Below, one piece after another: positions 18,016 to 28,506 of a DNA stretch of 64,000 nt. How positions within the stretch are numbered: the stretch's first letter is position 1; each line of letters opens with the position of its first letter. The stretch is from an uncultured Alphaproteobacteria bacterium (lineage in GTDB: Bacteria > Pseudomonadota > Alphaproteobacteria > GCA-2731375), in the NCBI GenBank assembly GCA_951812805.1, contig CATOSZ010000003.1:574557-638556 (forward strand), written 5' to 3'. A program made the position numbers and the translations under genes. The notes below the pieces were generated by a model that saw only the letters and a program-made list of their open reading frames with translations, made no database searches and was not told the origin of the DNA.

Positions 18016-18989
18016 GCGCCGAGGCCCTCGTCGTCGCCGAAGGGCTCTCGCGGCACTATCCGTTGCCACGCACCAGCCTGTTCACCCGGGCCGAGCGGGT
18101 GCGCGCCGTCGACGGCGTCGATTTCACGCTCGCCCGCGGCCACAGCCTCGGCATCGTCGGCGAGTCCGGTTCCGGCAAGAGCACGCTCGCCCGCCTGGTG
18201 CTGGCGCTGGAGCCGCCAAGCGGGGGCCGCCTCACGCTCTTCGGCGAGGATCCGGCGACGCTGTCGGCCGAGGCGATGCGCCGGCTGCGCCGCCATATGC
18301 AGATCGTCTTCCAGGACCCCTTCGGCGCCCTCGACCCGCGCCACCGGGTCGCCCGCATCGTCGCCGAACCGCTGCAGGCCCTGCGCCCCGATCTCGCCCG
18401 GGCCGAGCGCCGCGCCCAGGCGCTCGAGGTCATGGAGCAGGTCGGGCTGCGCGCCAGCGACGGCGACAAGTTCCCGCACGAATTCTCCGGCGGCCAGCGC
18501 CAACGCATCGCCATCGCCCGGGCGCTGATCACCAAACCGGACCTGATCGTCGCCGACGAGCCGGTCAGCGCCCTCGACGTTTCGGTCCAGGCCCAGGTGC
18601 TGAACCTGATGCGCGACCTGGAGACGAGCCATGGCCTCACCTACCTGCTGATCAGCCACGACCTGGTGGTGGTCGAATATCTCTGCGCCGAGATCATGGT
18701 GATGTACCGCGGGCGCATCGTCGAGCGGGCCGAGACCGAACGCCTGTTCGCCGCCCCGGCGCACCCCTATACCCGCCTGCTGCTGGCCTCCGTGCCCCGG
18801 ATGGAGGCGGGCCGGGCCCGGCGCGATGGCGTGGCCCCCCCGCCCGCCGAGGCGGAGACGGGGGACGCCATCGGGGACGGCTGCCCCTTCGCGCCGCGCT
18901 GCCCGCTTGCCGAACACCGCTGCCGGGCGGAGGCGCCGCGCGCCCGCGAGATCGCCGCCGGTCACCGGGTCGCCTGCCATTTGGCGTAG
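18012..18989 (+). CDS. ABC transporter ATP-binding protein (DppF-like)
   Basis: A 325-residue second ATPase. Walker A GESGSGKST, Q-loop VFQDPFGALDPRH, signature FSGGQRQRI, Walker B LIVADEPVSALDVS and LISHDLVVVEYL are present; the C-terminus has GCPFAPRCPLAEHRC. Paired with the DppD-like ATPase to power the importer. About 87 bp separate it from the binding-protein gene. Confidence 0.93.
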   Translation: MSAEALVVAEGLSRHYPLPRTSLFTRAERVRAVDGVDFTLARGHSLGIVGESGSGKSTLARLVLALEPPSGGRLTLFGEDPATLSAEAMRRLRRHMQIVFQDPFGALDPRHRVARIVAEPLQALRPDLARAERRAQALEVMEQVGLRASDGDKFPHEFSGGQRQRIAIARALITKPDLIVADEPVSALDVSVQAQVLNLMRDLETSHGLTYLLISHDLVVVEYLCAEIMVMYRGRIVERAETERLFAAPAHPYTRLLLASVPRMEAGRARRDGVAPPPAEAETGDAIGDGCPFAPRCPLAEHRCRAEAPRAREIAAGHRVACHLA

Positions 18990-19076
18990 GCGAGTGGGGA
19001 AGCGTCGTGCTAGCCTTTCGCCCTGGGATGGGAATGTCGGTGCCTGCGCCGATAGGGGTTAATCCGGGAGGATGTC

Positions 19077-20552
19077 ATGAGAAATTGGCTCGCCGTCGCG
19101 GCCCTGCCGCTGCTGCTGTTGCCCGCCGCCGCCGAGGCCGGAAAGTCCACCGTCACGCTGGCCATGGCGCTGGAGCCGCCGGGCCTCGACCCGACCACGG
19201 GCGCCGCCGCGGCGATCGCGCAGATTACCCTCTACAACGTCTACGAGGGCCTGACGCGGGTGAACCAGGACGCCACCGTTTCGCCCATGCTGGCGGAAAG
19301 CTGGACCGTTTCCGACGACGGCAAGACCTACACCTTCAAGCTGAAACAGGGCGTCACGTTCCACGACGGGACGGACTTCGATGCGGGCGACGTGAAGTTC
19401 ACCTACGAGCGCAACGCCGCCGAGGACTCGAAGAACAAGCGCAAGAAATACTTCACCAACATGGCCTCCATCACGGCGCCGGACGCCCACACGGTGGTCG
19501 TCGCGCTGAAGGAGCCGCGGCCGACCTTCCTCTTCAACATGGGCGAGAGCACCTCAGTCATCGTCAACGAGGAAGCCGCGGCGACGAACGCCACCAAGCC
19601 GGTCGGCACCGGCCCCTTCAAGTTTGTGAAATGGACCAAAGGCGACAAGGTCGTGCTGGCCCGGGACCCGGGCTACCGGGACGTGGGCGCGATCAAGCTG
19701 GAGGGCCTCACCTTCCGCTTCATCAACGACCAGGCGGCGCAGATCGCCGCGGTCATGGCGGGCGACATCGACCTCATCCCTTATTCCCGCGCGGCCGAGT
19801 CGATCGACGTCATCAAGGCGAACGAACGCCTGCAGGTCACCATCGGCACGACCGAGGGGGAGACCATTCTCTCGACCAACAACAAGCATCCCGCACTCTC
19901 GAAGCTGAAGGTCCGCCAGGCGATCGCCCATGCGATCGACCGGGCCGAGATCATCGAAGGCGCGATGTTCGGCGCCGGCACGCCGATCGGCAGCCACTTC
20001 GCGCCGCACAACCCGGACTATGTCGATCTGACCGGGCGCTATCCGCACGACCCGGCCAAGGCCAAGGCGCTGCTGGCGGAGGCGGGGCATGGCTCGGGCC
20101 TCGAACTCAGCCTGAAGCTGCCGCCGACCGGCTATGCCCGCGACGGCGGCCAGATCGTCGCCCAGCAGCTCGAGCGGGTCGGCATCAAGGTCAAGATCGC
20201 CAACGTCGAATGGCCGATCTGGCTGAAGGAGGTCTACAAACAGAAGAACTACGACCTTTCCATCGTCAGTCACGTCGAGCCGATGGATATCGGCATCTAC
20301 GCCCGGAAGAACTATTACTTCCAGTACGACAACGCCGATTTCAACGCGATCATGGCCAAGGCCGACGCCACGACGGATCCGGCGACACGCTCGAAGCACC
20401 TGAAGCAAGCGCAGCACAAGCTCGCCGAAGACGCGGTCAACGGCTATCTCTTCCAGCTCGCCAAGATCACGGTGAAGGACAAGGGCCTGCAGGGCGTGTG
20501 GCGCAACAGCCCGATGTTCGTCAACGACATGCGGAGCGTCAGCTGGAAATAG
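19077..20552 (+). CDS. ABC transporter substrate-binding protein, SBP_bac_5 family
   Basis: A 491-residue periplasmic binding protein. A short signal peptide (NWLAVAALPLLLLPAAAEAG) leads into the family 5 pattern: YEGLTRVNQDATVSPMLAESW, TYTFKLKQGVTFHDG, and RQAIAHAIDRAEIIEGAMFG. Members bind peptides, opines, glutathione or similar compounds; the ligand cannot be inferred. It is the last gene of the importer operon. TATAAT-like sequence follows at 20574 but without a convincing -35. Confidence 0.92.
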   Translation: MRNWLAVAALPLLLLPAAAEAGKSTVTLAMALEPPGLDPTTGAAAAIAQITLYNVYEGLTRVNQDATVSPMLAESWTVSDDGKTYTFKLKQGVTFHDGTDFDAGDVKFTYERNAAEDSKNKRKKYFTNMASITAPDAHTVVVALKEPRPTFLFNMGESTSVIVNEEAAATNATKPVGTGPFKFVKWTKGDKVVLARDPGYRDVGAIKLEGLTFRFINDQAAQIAAVMAGDIDLIPYSRAAESIDVIKANERLQVTIGTTEGETILSTNNKHPALSKLKVRQAIAHAIDRAEIIEGAMFGAGTPIGSHFAPHNPDYVDLTGRYPHDPAKAKALLAEAGHGSGLELSLKLPPTGYARDGGQIVAQQLERVGIKVKIANVEWPIWLKEVYKQKNYDLSIVSHVEPMDIGIYARKNYYFQYDNADFNAIMAKADATTDPATRSKHLKQAQHKLAEDAVNGYLFQLAKITVKDKGLQGVWRNSPMFVNDMRSVSWK

Positions 20553-20638
20553 CGCCCGCGCCGCCGCAGGCTCTATAATCGGGATCTCACCCCTCGCGCG
20601 TCCGTCCGGGCGCGCGCCCCGAACTGAGGAGTCCCGAC

Positions 20639-21862
20639 GTGCCCCACCGTGGCCTGACCTTTGGCATCTTTCTGGCGCCGTTCCACCAGCTCGGCGAAAA
20701 CCCCACCCTCGGCTACAACCGCAACCTGGAGCTGATCGAATGGCTCGATCACCTGGGCTACGATGAGGCCTGGGTCGGCGAGCATCACTCGGCCGGCTGG
20801 GAGACGATCTCGGCGCCGGACCTGATGATCGCCGCCGCGGCGGAGCGCACGAAACACATCCGGCTCGGCTCGGGCGTTACCAGCCTACCCTATCACAACC
20901 CCTTCAACGTCGCGAACCGCTTCGTTCAGCTCGATCACATGACGCGGGGCCGCGCCATGCTCGGCTGCGGCCCGGGCGCGCTGGTGAGCGATGCCTACAT
21001 GCTGGGGATCGAGCCGGTGGACACCCGCCGGCGGATGATCGAGTCCCTGGACGCCATTGTCGCGCTGCTGGCGGGCGAGGAACCGGTGACCATGGAAACC
21101 GACTGGTTCAACCTGCGCGAGGCCCGCCTGCAGTTGGCCCCCTATAGCGATCCGCGCTTCGACATCGCGGTCGCCAGCACGGTCACCCCCTTCGGCATGA
21201 TGGCGGCGGGACGGCACGGGCTCGGCGTGCTCTCGATCGGCGCCGGCCTGCCGGGCGGGCCCGAGGGCATGGCCCGCCAATGGGCGATCGCCGAGGAAGA
21301 GGCGGCCAAGCACGGCCACGAAATGCGGCGCAAGGACTGGCGCATCGTCGTCACCATGCACTGCGCCGACGACGACGAAGCGGCGCTGCGCCAGGTGAAT
21401 GCCGGCGAGCGGGCCGAAACCATCACCTATTTCGAGGAGACGCTCGGCCGCCCGCCGGGCCGTTCCGACGACCCGCTGCGCGAGGGTGTGGCGATGGGAA
21501 CGACGCTGGTCGGCTCGCCTGACACGATCTCGCATGGCATCCAGCATCTGCTCGACATCAGCCAGGGCGGCTTCGGCGGCATCATGTTCCGCGCGCATGA
21601 ATGGGCCAACCGGCGCCAGACGCTGGACAGCTACGAGCTGTTCGCCCGCTATGTGATGCCGCGCTTCCAGGGCGCGCTCGAACCGCTCGCCGCCTCCAAC
21701 GCCTGGGTGCGGGGGAACCGCGAGCAGGTCGTCGGCGGCAACGTCGAAGCGATCCGCCGCGCCTTCACCGACACGGGCCGCGCCGTGCCGGAAGAAGCCC
21801 GCGCCCGCACGCTGGGCGCCCAGGACGTGGAGCTGGAGATCGGCGAGGCGGGCGAGGAATAG
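20639..21862 (+). CDS. LLM class flavin-dependent monooxygenase (luciferase-like)
   Basis: A 407-residue TIM-barrel flavoenzyme. The start is GTG 20639, with GAGGAG 9 nt upstream. TFGIFLAPFHQLGENPTL, GYDEAWVGEHHSAGWE, IRLGSGVTSLPYHNP and RGRAMLGCGPGALVSD are characteristic of the alkanal monooxygenase/limonene-monooxygenase-like branch, which uses reduced FMN and O2. No reductase gene is adjacent. The C-terminal 60 residues are an extra helical tail. Confidence 0.88.
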   Translation: MPHRGLTFGIFLAPFHQLGENPTLGYNRNLELIEWLDHLGYDEAWVGEHHSAGWETISAPDLMIAAAAERTKHIRLGSGVTSLPYHNPFNVANRFVQLDHMTRGRAMLGCGPGALVSDAYMLGIEPVDTRRRMIESLDAIVALLAGEEPVTMETDWFNLREARLQLAPYSDPRFDIAVASTVTPFGMMAAGRHGLGVLSIGAGLPGGPEGMARQWAIAEEEAAKHGHEMRRKDWRIVVTMHCADDDEAALRQVNAGERAETITYFEETLGRPPGRSDDPLREGVAMGTTLVGSPDTISHGIQHLLDISQGGFGGIMFRAHEWANRRQTLDSYELFARYVMPRFQGALEPLAASNAWVRGNREQVVGGNVEAIRRAFTDTGRAVPEEARARTLGAQDVELEIGEAGEE

Positions 21863-21923
21863 GGTATTTCACGTCGCCATCGGCAAAGCCAATGCACTGA
21901 ATTTCGGCAAAGGGGAGCGGCCG

Positions 21924-24900
21924 ATGACGAGCATTGGGGCATGGCTGGAGCAGTTGGGTCTCGCCAAATATGCGCCGATTTTCTCCCGCAACGAGGTGGA
22001 ACTCGACGACCTTTCCGAACTGTCCGAAGACGATTTGAAAGAGATCGGCCTCCCCCTCGGTCCGCGCCGTCGGATCTTGAAGGCGATCCGTGTCCTTGAA
22101 GCCGGCAACGATGTCCCAAGAGACGACAAAGGCGACACCGCCGCCGGTGCCGATATCCATGTCGAGGCGGAGCGCCGGCAGCTGACGGTGATGTTCTGCG
22201 ATTTGGCCGGATCGACGGCGCTCTCCGAGAAGCTCGACCCGGAGGACATGCGTGAGATTCTACGCGCCTATCAGCAGAGCTGTTCGGAGATCGTCGAGCG
22301 CTACGACGGGCATATAGCCAAGTATATCGGCGATGGGCTGTTGGTCTATTTCGGGTATCCACGGGCCCATGAAGACGATGCGCAGCGCGCGGTGCGGGCC
22401 GGTCTCGAGATCGTCACGGGCGTCGCCCGGCTGAGTGAACTAGTCGGTTAGCCGCGGCACATAGAATTCGCCGTGCATCTCGGAATTCACACCGGCCTGG
22501 TCGTGGCCGGCGAGATGGGTGCCGGCGAGACGCGCGAGGAGATGGCGATCGTCGGGGAGACGCCGAACGTCGCCGCCCGGCTGGAAAGCCTGGCCGAGCC
22601 CGGCAGCGTGTTGATCAGCGAGAGCACGCACACTCTCATCGAGGGCCTGTTCGTCTGCGAGGCCCTCGGCCCACAGATGCTCAAGGGTATTTCCAAGCCC
22701 GTCGGCGTCTACCGGGTGCAAGAAGAAACCGACGCTCGCAGCCGTTTCGAGGCGACCGCAAGCCGGGGCCTGATGCCGATGGTCGGTCGCGAGCAGGAGA
22801 TCGGCCTCCTGCTCGACCGCTGGGAGCAGGCCAGGGAGGGCGAAGGCCAGGTCGTGCTGTTGTCGGGCGAGGCCGGCATCGGCAAGTCGCGGATCGTTCA
22901 AATGCTCCGCGACGGCGTGGCCGCCGAAGACCATGCCCGGCTGCGTTACCAGTGTTCCCCCTATCACACCAACAGCGCGCTGCATCCGATCATCGACCAG
23001 CTCGTGCGGGCCGCCGGGTTTGTCCGCGACGACTCGTTCGACACCAAGCTCGACAAGCTGCAATCCCTCCTTGCGCGGTCGTCGAGCGACCCCGCGTCGG
23101 CCCTCCCGCTGCTGGCGGCCCTGCTGTCGATCCCGCCGGGAGATCGCTTCGCGCCGCTGGAAATAAGCCCGGAGCTGCAAAAGGAACGAACGCTGGCCGC
23201 CCTGTTCGGCGAGATGGAAGACCTGGCGGCGTCCAGGCCGCTTCTCGTCATCTTCGAAGATGTGCACTGGATCGATCCCACCTCGCAGGAGCTGCTGGAT
23301 CTGATCGTGGATCGGACGCAGGAGATCGAGGCTCTGGTTCTGATCACACATCGCCCCGTGTTCAACGCACCCTGGGGCGGCCGTCCTCACGTCACCTCGC
23401 TCACGCTCAATCGCCTCGGCCGCCGCCAAAGCCAGACGATGATCGGTGCGTTGACGGACAACAAGCCGCTTCCCGAGGAGGTGCTGGGCCAGATACTGGC
23501 CAGAACCGATGGCGTGCCGCTGTTCGTCGAGGAATTGACCAAGACCGTCCTGGAGGCCGGCCTTTTGAAGGAGGAGACGAATCGCTATGTGCTGACCGGC
23601 CCACTGCAACCACTGGCCATTCCGGCAACGCTGCATGATTCCCTGATCGCCCGGCTCGATCGCACGTCGCCGATAAAGGAAATCGCGCAGACAGCGGCGG
23701 CGATCGGGCGGGAGTTTTCGCACGAGCTGTTGGCCGGCGTTTCGAGCGCAAGCGACGAGATGCTCGTCGATGCGCTGGCGCAGCTGGCCGAGGCCGAGCT
23801 GATCTATCGACGTGGCATGCCGCCGCGCGCCGACTACACCTTCAAGCATGCCCTGGTTCGAGACGCCGCTTACGAGAGCCTGCTCAAGGGTAAGCGGCAC
23901 GAGCTGCACGGCCGCATCGCCCGGACCCTGGAGCAGGACTTTCCGGAACGTGCCGAGGCCGAGCCCGAATTGCTCGCCTTTCACCTTACGGCGGCGGGGC
24001 TGGTCGAACAGGCCATCCCATATTGGAGAAATGCGGGACTGCGGGCCGTCGAACACTCGGCCAATGTCGAGGCGGTCGCCCATTTCTCGACGGGCGTCGA
24101 GCTTTTTTTGGCGCTTCCGGATTGGAGCGAGCGTCCACAAGAGGAACTGGCGTTGCAAGCCCCTTTGGCCTCCGCCCTCACCGCCGCCAAAGGTTATGCG
24201 GCGCCCGAGACGGGCAATGCACTGATGCGCGCGCGCGATCTCTGCCGCGAGGTCGGCGATACCCTGCAGATGTTCGAGGTCCTGTATGGGATGTGGAACT
24301 ATATCTACGTCGCCGGCGACCTCCACGCCGGACTGGAGCTCGCGGAGGAATGCTTCGAACTCGTTCGCCATGAGGGCAAGCGAACACGCTTGGTGGCGGC
24401 GCACTGCATGTTGGGACAGACGAATGCATCGATGGGCCTTTTCGACAAGGCTCAGGACCACTTCGAGCAATCGATCGCCTTGTACCGACCTGAAAAGGAT
24501 CGCTCCCTGGGCCTCGTTTACGGAGAGGATCCTGGAATCCTGAGCCTCGGTTTTCTGACGGTTCCTCTATGGGCAAAGGGCTTTCCCCAGCGGTCGATCA
24601 CGCTGAGCCGCGAAGCGCTCGACAAGGCCGAGGGGGCGTCACATGCGCTGAGCATCGGCGTTACCTACCTGTGGCCGGTCGTCATTCGTTGCCTGCGCCG
24701 CGAGCCGAAGCAAACTCTGGAAGCCGCCGAGACCGTCATAGCGTATTCCAGCGAGCAGACCCTTCCCTTCATAAGGGGCTTTGGAATGCTTTTCGGCGGA
24801 TGGGCTTTATCCGAACTCGGTCGTTCGGAAGAGGGTATCGCGCGGATGAATCGAGGCCTGGAGGAGTGGCAGGCCACCGGATCGGGTTTCTTCGTCCCGC

Positions 24901-25298
24901 TTTTCCTCGCCCTGCTGGCCGAAGGCTATCAGAAGTGCGGCAAAATCGAAGAAGCTCTGGACACATTGAGCAACGCCTTCGATGTGGTGGAGCACGGCGG
25001 CGAAAACATGTGGACGTCGGAACTCTTACGCCTCCGCGCCATGTGCCTGCTGTCGCTCTCTTCCAGCAATGCGCCCGAAGCCGAGGCCGCCTTCCGCGAT
25101 GCCATGGAGGTCGCGAAGCGCCAGAACGCACGTTCGCTGGAACTTCGCGCAGCGACCAGCCTGGCTCGCCTGTGGCGGACCCAGGGCAGAACGACCGAAG
25201 CACGCGACCTGGTCGCACCGGTCTACGGTTGGTTCACCGAAGGCTTCGATACCGCCGACCTGACGGACGCGAAGACGCTTCTCGACGAGCTGAGTTGA
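21924..25298 (+). pseudogene. Adenylate/guanylate cyclase-AAA ATPase-TPR protein with in-frame TAG
   Basis: The 1125-codon frame has one internal stop, TAG at 22449-22451 (codon 176), inside the cyclase domain. Order: SAM domain (1-60, WLEQLGLAKYAPIF); class III cyclase domain (about 75-270), with metal-binding Asp in VMFCDLAGST and GDG in YIGDGLLVYF before the TAG, and LGIHTGLVVAGEMG after it; ATPase domain from MVGREQE (Walker A GEAGIGKS, FEDVHWID); then TPR-like helices to the end. Homologous sequence resumes immediately after the stop in the same frame, so this is a point nonsense change (for example from CAG) or a base-call error. GTG 22473 could restart translation but has no ribosome site and would lack half the cyclase. 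Confidence 0.85.
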
Positions 25299-25411
25299 CG
25301 GCGCGGTCTTTCGGCGTCGCCTCACCGCTGCCGTTTTCTGGCCTCTTTGAGGCTAGAATGGAGGCGACCCGAGGGTCCTGGTGCCGCAACGGTCTTGCGC
25401 AGGGGAAGAGC

Positions 25412-26752
25412 ATGTCCCACGAGCAATGGCAATCGCGTCATGGCTTCATTCTGGCGACCATCGGCGCGGCCGTCGGCATCGGCAATATTTGGCGGTTTTC
25501 TTACGTTGCGGGGGAGAACGGCGGCGCCGTCTTCCTGTTCCTGTACGTCATCTTCGTGGTGCTGATCGGCTTGCCGTTGGTGGTCGCCGAGCTTTCTCTC
25601 GGCAGGCGGGCGCAAGGCGATGCGGTCGACGCCTTCGCGAGGGCCGGGGAGAGAAAGGCCTGGGGGGCGGTCGGCTGGGTGAGCGTCGCCGGTGCGATCC
25701 TGATCCTGAGCTATTATGCCGTCATCGCCGGCTGGTCCCTGAAGTATTTCGTCGGCGCGGTGACGGGGAGCCTCTGGACCACGGCGGACGCTGGATACAG
25801 TGAATTCTTCCAGCGCTTCATCGGGGATCATGCAGAACCGGTGGTCTGGCAGGCCGCCATCGTGGTCGTTACGGTCTTTGCCGTGGCCGGCGGTGTGCAA
25901 AAGGGCATCGAACGCGTCAACCGCCTGTTGATGCCCGTGCTGGCGATCATCCTGGCGATCCTGGCCGTCTACGCCCTGTCCTTGCCGAACAGCGGTGCCG
26001 GGCTCGCGTTCCTGTTCTCGCCCAACTGGTCCGTGTTGGGCGACCCGACGGTCTATATCGCGGCGCTTGGACAGGCGTTCTTCTCACTCGGTGTCGGCAT
26101 GGCGATCTTCGTCACCTATGGCAGCTATATGCCGAGGGACTTCTCCTTGCCGAAGTCCGCGGCGGCCATCGCGTTCGGCGATTCACTGTTCGCCATCGTC
26201 GCCGGCCTGGCGATCTTTCCCGCCGTGTTCTCCTTCGGCATCGATCCGGCCGCCGGGCCGGAGCTGGCGTTCATCGCGCTGCCGCAGGTCTTCCTCGCCA
26301 TGCCCGGCGGCGAGATCGTCGGCGCCGTCTTCTTCCTGCTCCTCTCAGCGTCGGCCTTCACGTCGATGATGGCGCTGCTCGAGGTGCCGGTATCCGTCGT
26401 CGTGCATCAGTTGGCCTGGCGTCGATGGCTCGCTGCGCTGGGTGCCGGCCTGCTTGTGTTCGCCATCGGAATTCCGTCCGCCCTGAGCTTCGGACTGCTG
26501 TCTCACATCCGCATCGGTTCTCTCGGGATCCTCGATGCCATCGATGCCGCCACATCGAACGTCCTGCTGCCGATCGGCGGTATCCTGGTCTCGCTGGTGG
26601 TCGGCTGGATCATCCAGCGGCGGGTTTCGCTGCACGAGTCCGATCTCGCGGCGACCCGCACCGGGCTGATCTGGCTTTGGCTCCTACGAACGCTGGTGCC
26701 GGCGGCGATCATCGCCATGCTTCTGCATTCGGCCTTCGGTCTTCTGGCATGA
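25412..26752 (+). CDS. Sodium-dependent transporter, NSS/SNF family
   Basis: A 446-residue LeuT-fold symporter with about 11-12 helices. The N-terminus SRHGFILATIGAAVGIGNIW with FSYVAGENGGAVFLF is the NSS signature containing the sodium-binding unwound helix 1. QAFFSLGVGMAIFVTYGSYM and LLSASAFTSMMALLE are the helix 6 and helix 8 segments. It imports amino acids or related amines with Na+. ATG 25412 has GGGGAAGAG upstream; earlier in-frame starts lie inside the cyclase gene. Confidence 0.92.
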   Translation: MSHEQWQSRHGFILATIGAAVGIGNIWRFSYVAGENGGAVFLFLYVIFVVLIGLPLVVAELSLGRRAQGDAVDAFARAGERKAWGAVGWVSVAGAILILSYYAVIAGWSLKYFVGAVTGSLWTTADAGYSEFFQRFIGDHAEPVVWQAAIVVVTVFAVAGGVQKGIERVNRLLMPVLAIILAILAVYALSLPNSGAGLAFLFSPNWSVLGDPTVYIAALGQAFFSLGVGMAIFVTYGSYMPRDFSLPKSAAAIAFGDSLFAIVAGLAIFPAVFSFGIDPAAGPELAFIALPQVFLAMPGGEIVGAVFFLLLSASAFTSMMALLEVPVSVVVHQLAWRRWLAALGAGLLVFAIGIPSALSFGLLSHIRIGSLGILDAIDAATSNVLLPIGGILVSLVVGWIIQRRVSLHESDLAATRTGLIWLWLLRTLVPAAIIAMLLHSAFGLLA

Positions 26753-26842
26753 AGGCGCAAAAGAACATCACGGCCTGGCCGTGGCCGCGTAGGATGGCGT
26801 CTTGGCGGAGCGTTCTGTCGAAGAGACGGTGAGCCGACGACC

Positions 26843-28078
26843 ATGGATCTGTTCTATGTTCTGCTGATCCTGCTGATAACGACGCGTGCGTTCGGCGAAC
26901 TCGCGGAGCGGCTGCGCCAACCCTCCCTCGTCGGCGAGCTGCTGGCGGGTATCGCGCTGGGCGCCCTCGTCGCCGCCTATCCCGAGACGTTTCCCGCGTT
27001 CGTCGGCCTGCACGACAACGAGGTGTTCGTCACCATCACCGATCTCGGCATGTTTTTCTTGATGCTGTTCGCCGGCCTCGAGATGCAACCGCACAAAATC
27101 GTGGAGAACGCGAAGAGCGCCATCGCCGTCGCCTGCGGCGGCATGGTGGTACCCTTGGCGCTGGGGATCGCCGTCGGCTGGGCCTTCCTGCCCGAGGGCG
27201 ATCTGCGTTTCGCCCAGTGCCTCTTCCTCGGCGTGGCCCTGGCGATCACCGCCGTACCCGCCACGGTACGCATTCTGATGGACCTCGGTCAGTTCCACAC
27301 GAAAGTCGGCCAGACCATCATCTCCGCCGCCGTCTTCGACGACATATTGAGCCTCGTCCTCCTGGCCTGGCTCACCGCCTTGATGTCGTTGGGCGGGCCG
27401 CCCGCAGCGTTGGAGATTGTCTTCCTGATCGCCAAGATCGCCGCGTTCTTCGCGGCAACGGCCATCATCGGCCTGCTGGTTTTCCCCTTGCTCGGGCGCT
27501 CGATGCCCCATTTCCGGGAGCAGGAATTCGAGATCAGCGCGGTCTTCGTCAGCGCCTTCGGCTTCGCGGTACTCGCGGAACTGCTCGGCCTCCACTTCAT
27601 CGTGGGCGCGTTCGTCACCGGCCTCTACTTCGGGCGCAAGACCATCGGCGGCGCCCGCTTCGAACGCATCCGCAGCACGACGTCCGCCATGACCTTCGGC
27701 TTCCTGGCGCCGATCTTCTTCGCCTCCATCGGCCTCGACCTGAACCTGACGGCGCTATTCGAGGCGCCTGTGTTCGTCCTGGTCGTGGTGGCGATGGCGT
27801 TCTTCGGCAAAATGGCCGGCGCCGGCGGGGCGGCGAAGATGATCGGCACGTCGAACCGGAACGCGCTGGCGATCGGTGTGGGCATGAGCCCGCGCGGCGC
27901 GGTCGAGCTGGTGATCGCCGGTATCGCGTTGAAAGCCGGCCTCTTCGCCGAGGCGCCACCCGGCGACACCGTGGTCGGCAACATGTTCTCCACGGTCGTG
28001 ATCATGGCGGTGGTGACCACGGTGTTGAGTCCCATCATCCTGGAAAAGGTCTTCGCAGCGAAGCCGGATGGCGACTGA
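26843..28078 (+). CDS. Cation:proton antiporter, CPA2 family (KefB-like membrane domain)
   Basis: A 411-residue protein with 12 or so helices. RLRQPSLVGELLAGIALGAL, FLMLFAGLEMQPHKI, the double-aspartate-like VFDDILSLVLLAWL and GMSPRGAVELVIAGIAL are typical Na+/H+ exchanger (PF00999) segments. There is no C-terminal RCK/TrkA-N regulatory domain, unlike KefB/KefC. It exchanges Na+ or K+ for protons. It starts 90 bp after the NSS symporter. Confidence 0.9.
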   Translation: MDLFYVLLILLITTRAFGELAERLRQPSLVGELLAGIALGALVAAYPETFPAFVGLHDNEVFVTITDLGMFFLMLFAGLEMQPHKIVENAKSAIAVACGGMVVPLALGIAVGWAFLPEGDLRFAQCLFLGVALAITAVPATVRILMDLGQFHTKVGQTIISAAVFDDILSLVLLAWLTALMSLGGPPAALEIVFLIAKIAAFFAATAIIGLLVFPLLGRSMPHFREQEFEISAVFVSAFGFAVLAELLGLHFIVGAFVTGLYFGRKTIGGARFERIRSTTSAMTFGFLAPIFFASIGLDLNLTALFEAPVFVLVVVAMAFFGKMAGAGGAAKMIGTSNRNALAIGVGMSPRGAVELVIAGIALKAGLFAEAPPGDTVVGNMFSTVVIMAVVTTVLSPIILEKVFAAKPDGD

Positions 28079-28185
28079 TTGCACGCCGCGGGCCTCGGCA
28101 CGCCGTCCCTTGATCCCCCTCAATGCCGATCATCGCCCGAGGGAACAGAATGGCTCGTCCCGCCGGGTGAAGGACGGAGGCGCGC

Positions 28186-28500
28186 ATGAGAATTCTTACG
28201 TTCGCGATTCTGCTCGTTTGCGCCAGCGGTGTCGCACGAGCGCAGCAGCTGCCGGGCGACGTCGTACGCGGCGAGGTCCTGGCCGATCGCCTTTGCGCCC
28301 AGTGCCATGACGTGGAAGCGGGCGGTACGGGCCGCTCGGCCAAAGGTGCACCGGCCTTCCAAACCCTCGCCGACAGTCGGGTACTGAATACCCTGAGCCT
28401 CAGGGTCCTCCTGCCCACCCCCCATCGCGACATGCCCGATATCATTCTCGAAGACGCGCAGACCGACGACGTCATCAGCTATATTCTCGATCTCCGTTAG
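28186..28500 (+). CDS. Small periplasmic c-type cytochrome
   Basis: A 104-residue exported cytochrome c. Signal peptide to about residue 20 (VARAQQ), haem site CAQCH near residues 37-41, and a distal Met in PHRDMPDIIL followed by the C-terminal helix ending YILDLR. This is class I cytochrome c. It may carry electrons from the bc1 complex, but the locus gives no specific partner. Confidence 0.88.
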   Translation: MRILTFAILLVCASGVARAQQLPGDVVRGEVLADRLCAQCHDVEAGGTGRSAKGAPAFQTLADSRVLNTLSLRVLLPTPHRDMPDIILEDAQTDDVISYILDLR

Positions 28501-28506
28501 ATCGCC

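Noticed and set aside
20574..20579. TATAAT promoter -10 upstream of the LLM monooxygenase
   Set aside because: The hexamer is perfect but no acceptable -35 lies about 17 bp upstream, and a single hexamer is weak evidence.
22449..22451. Recoded amber (pyrrolysine) codon in the cyclase
   Set aside because: Nothing supports pyrrolysine use in this lineage, and the residue is not in an active site; a nonsense change or error is simpler.
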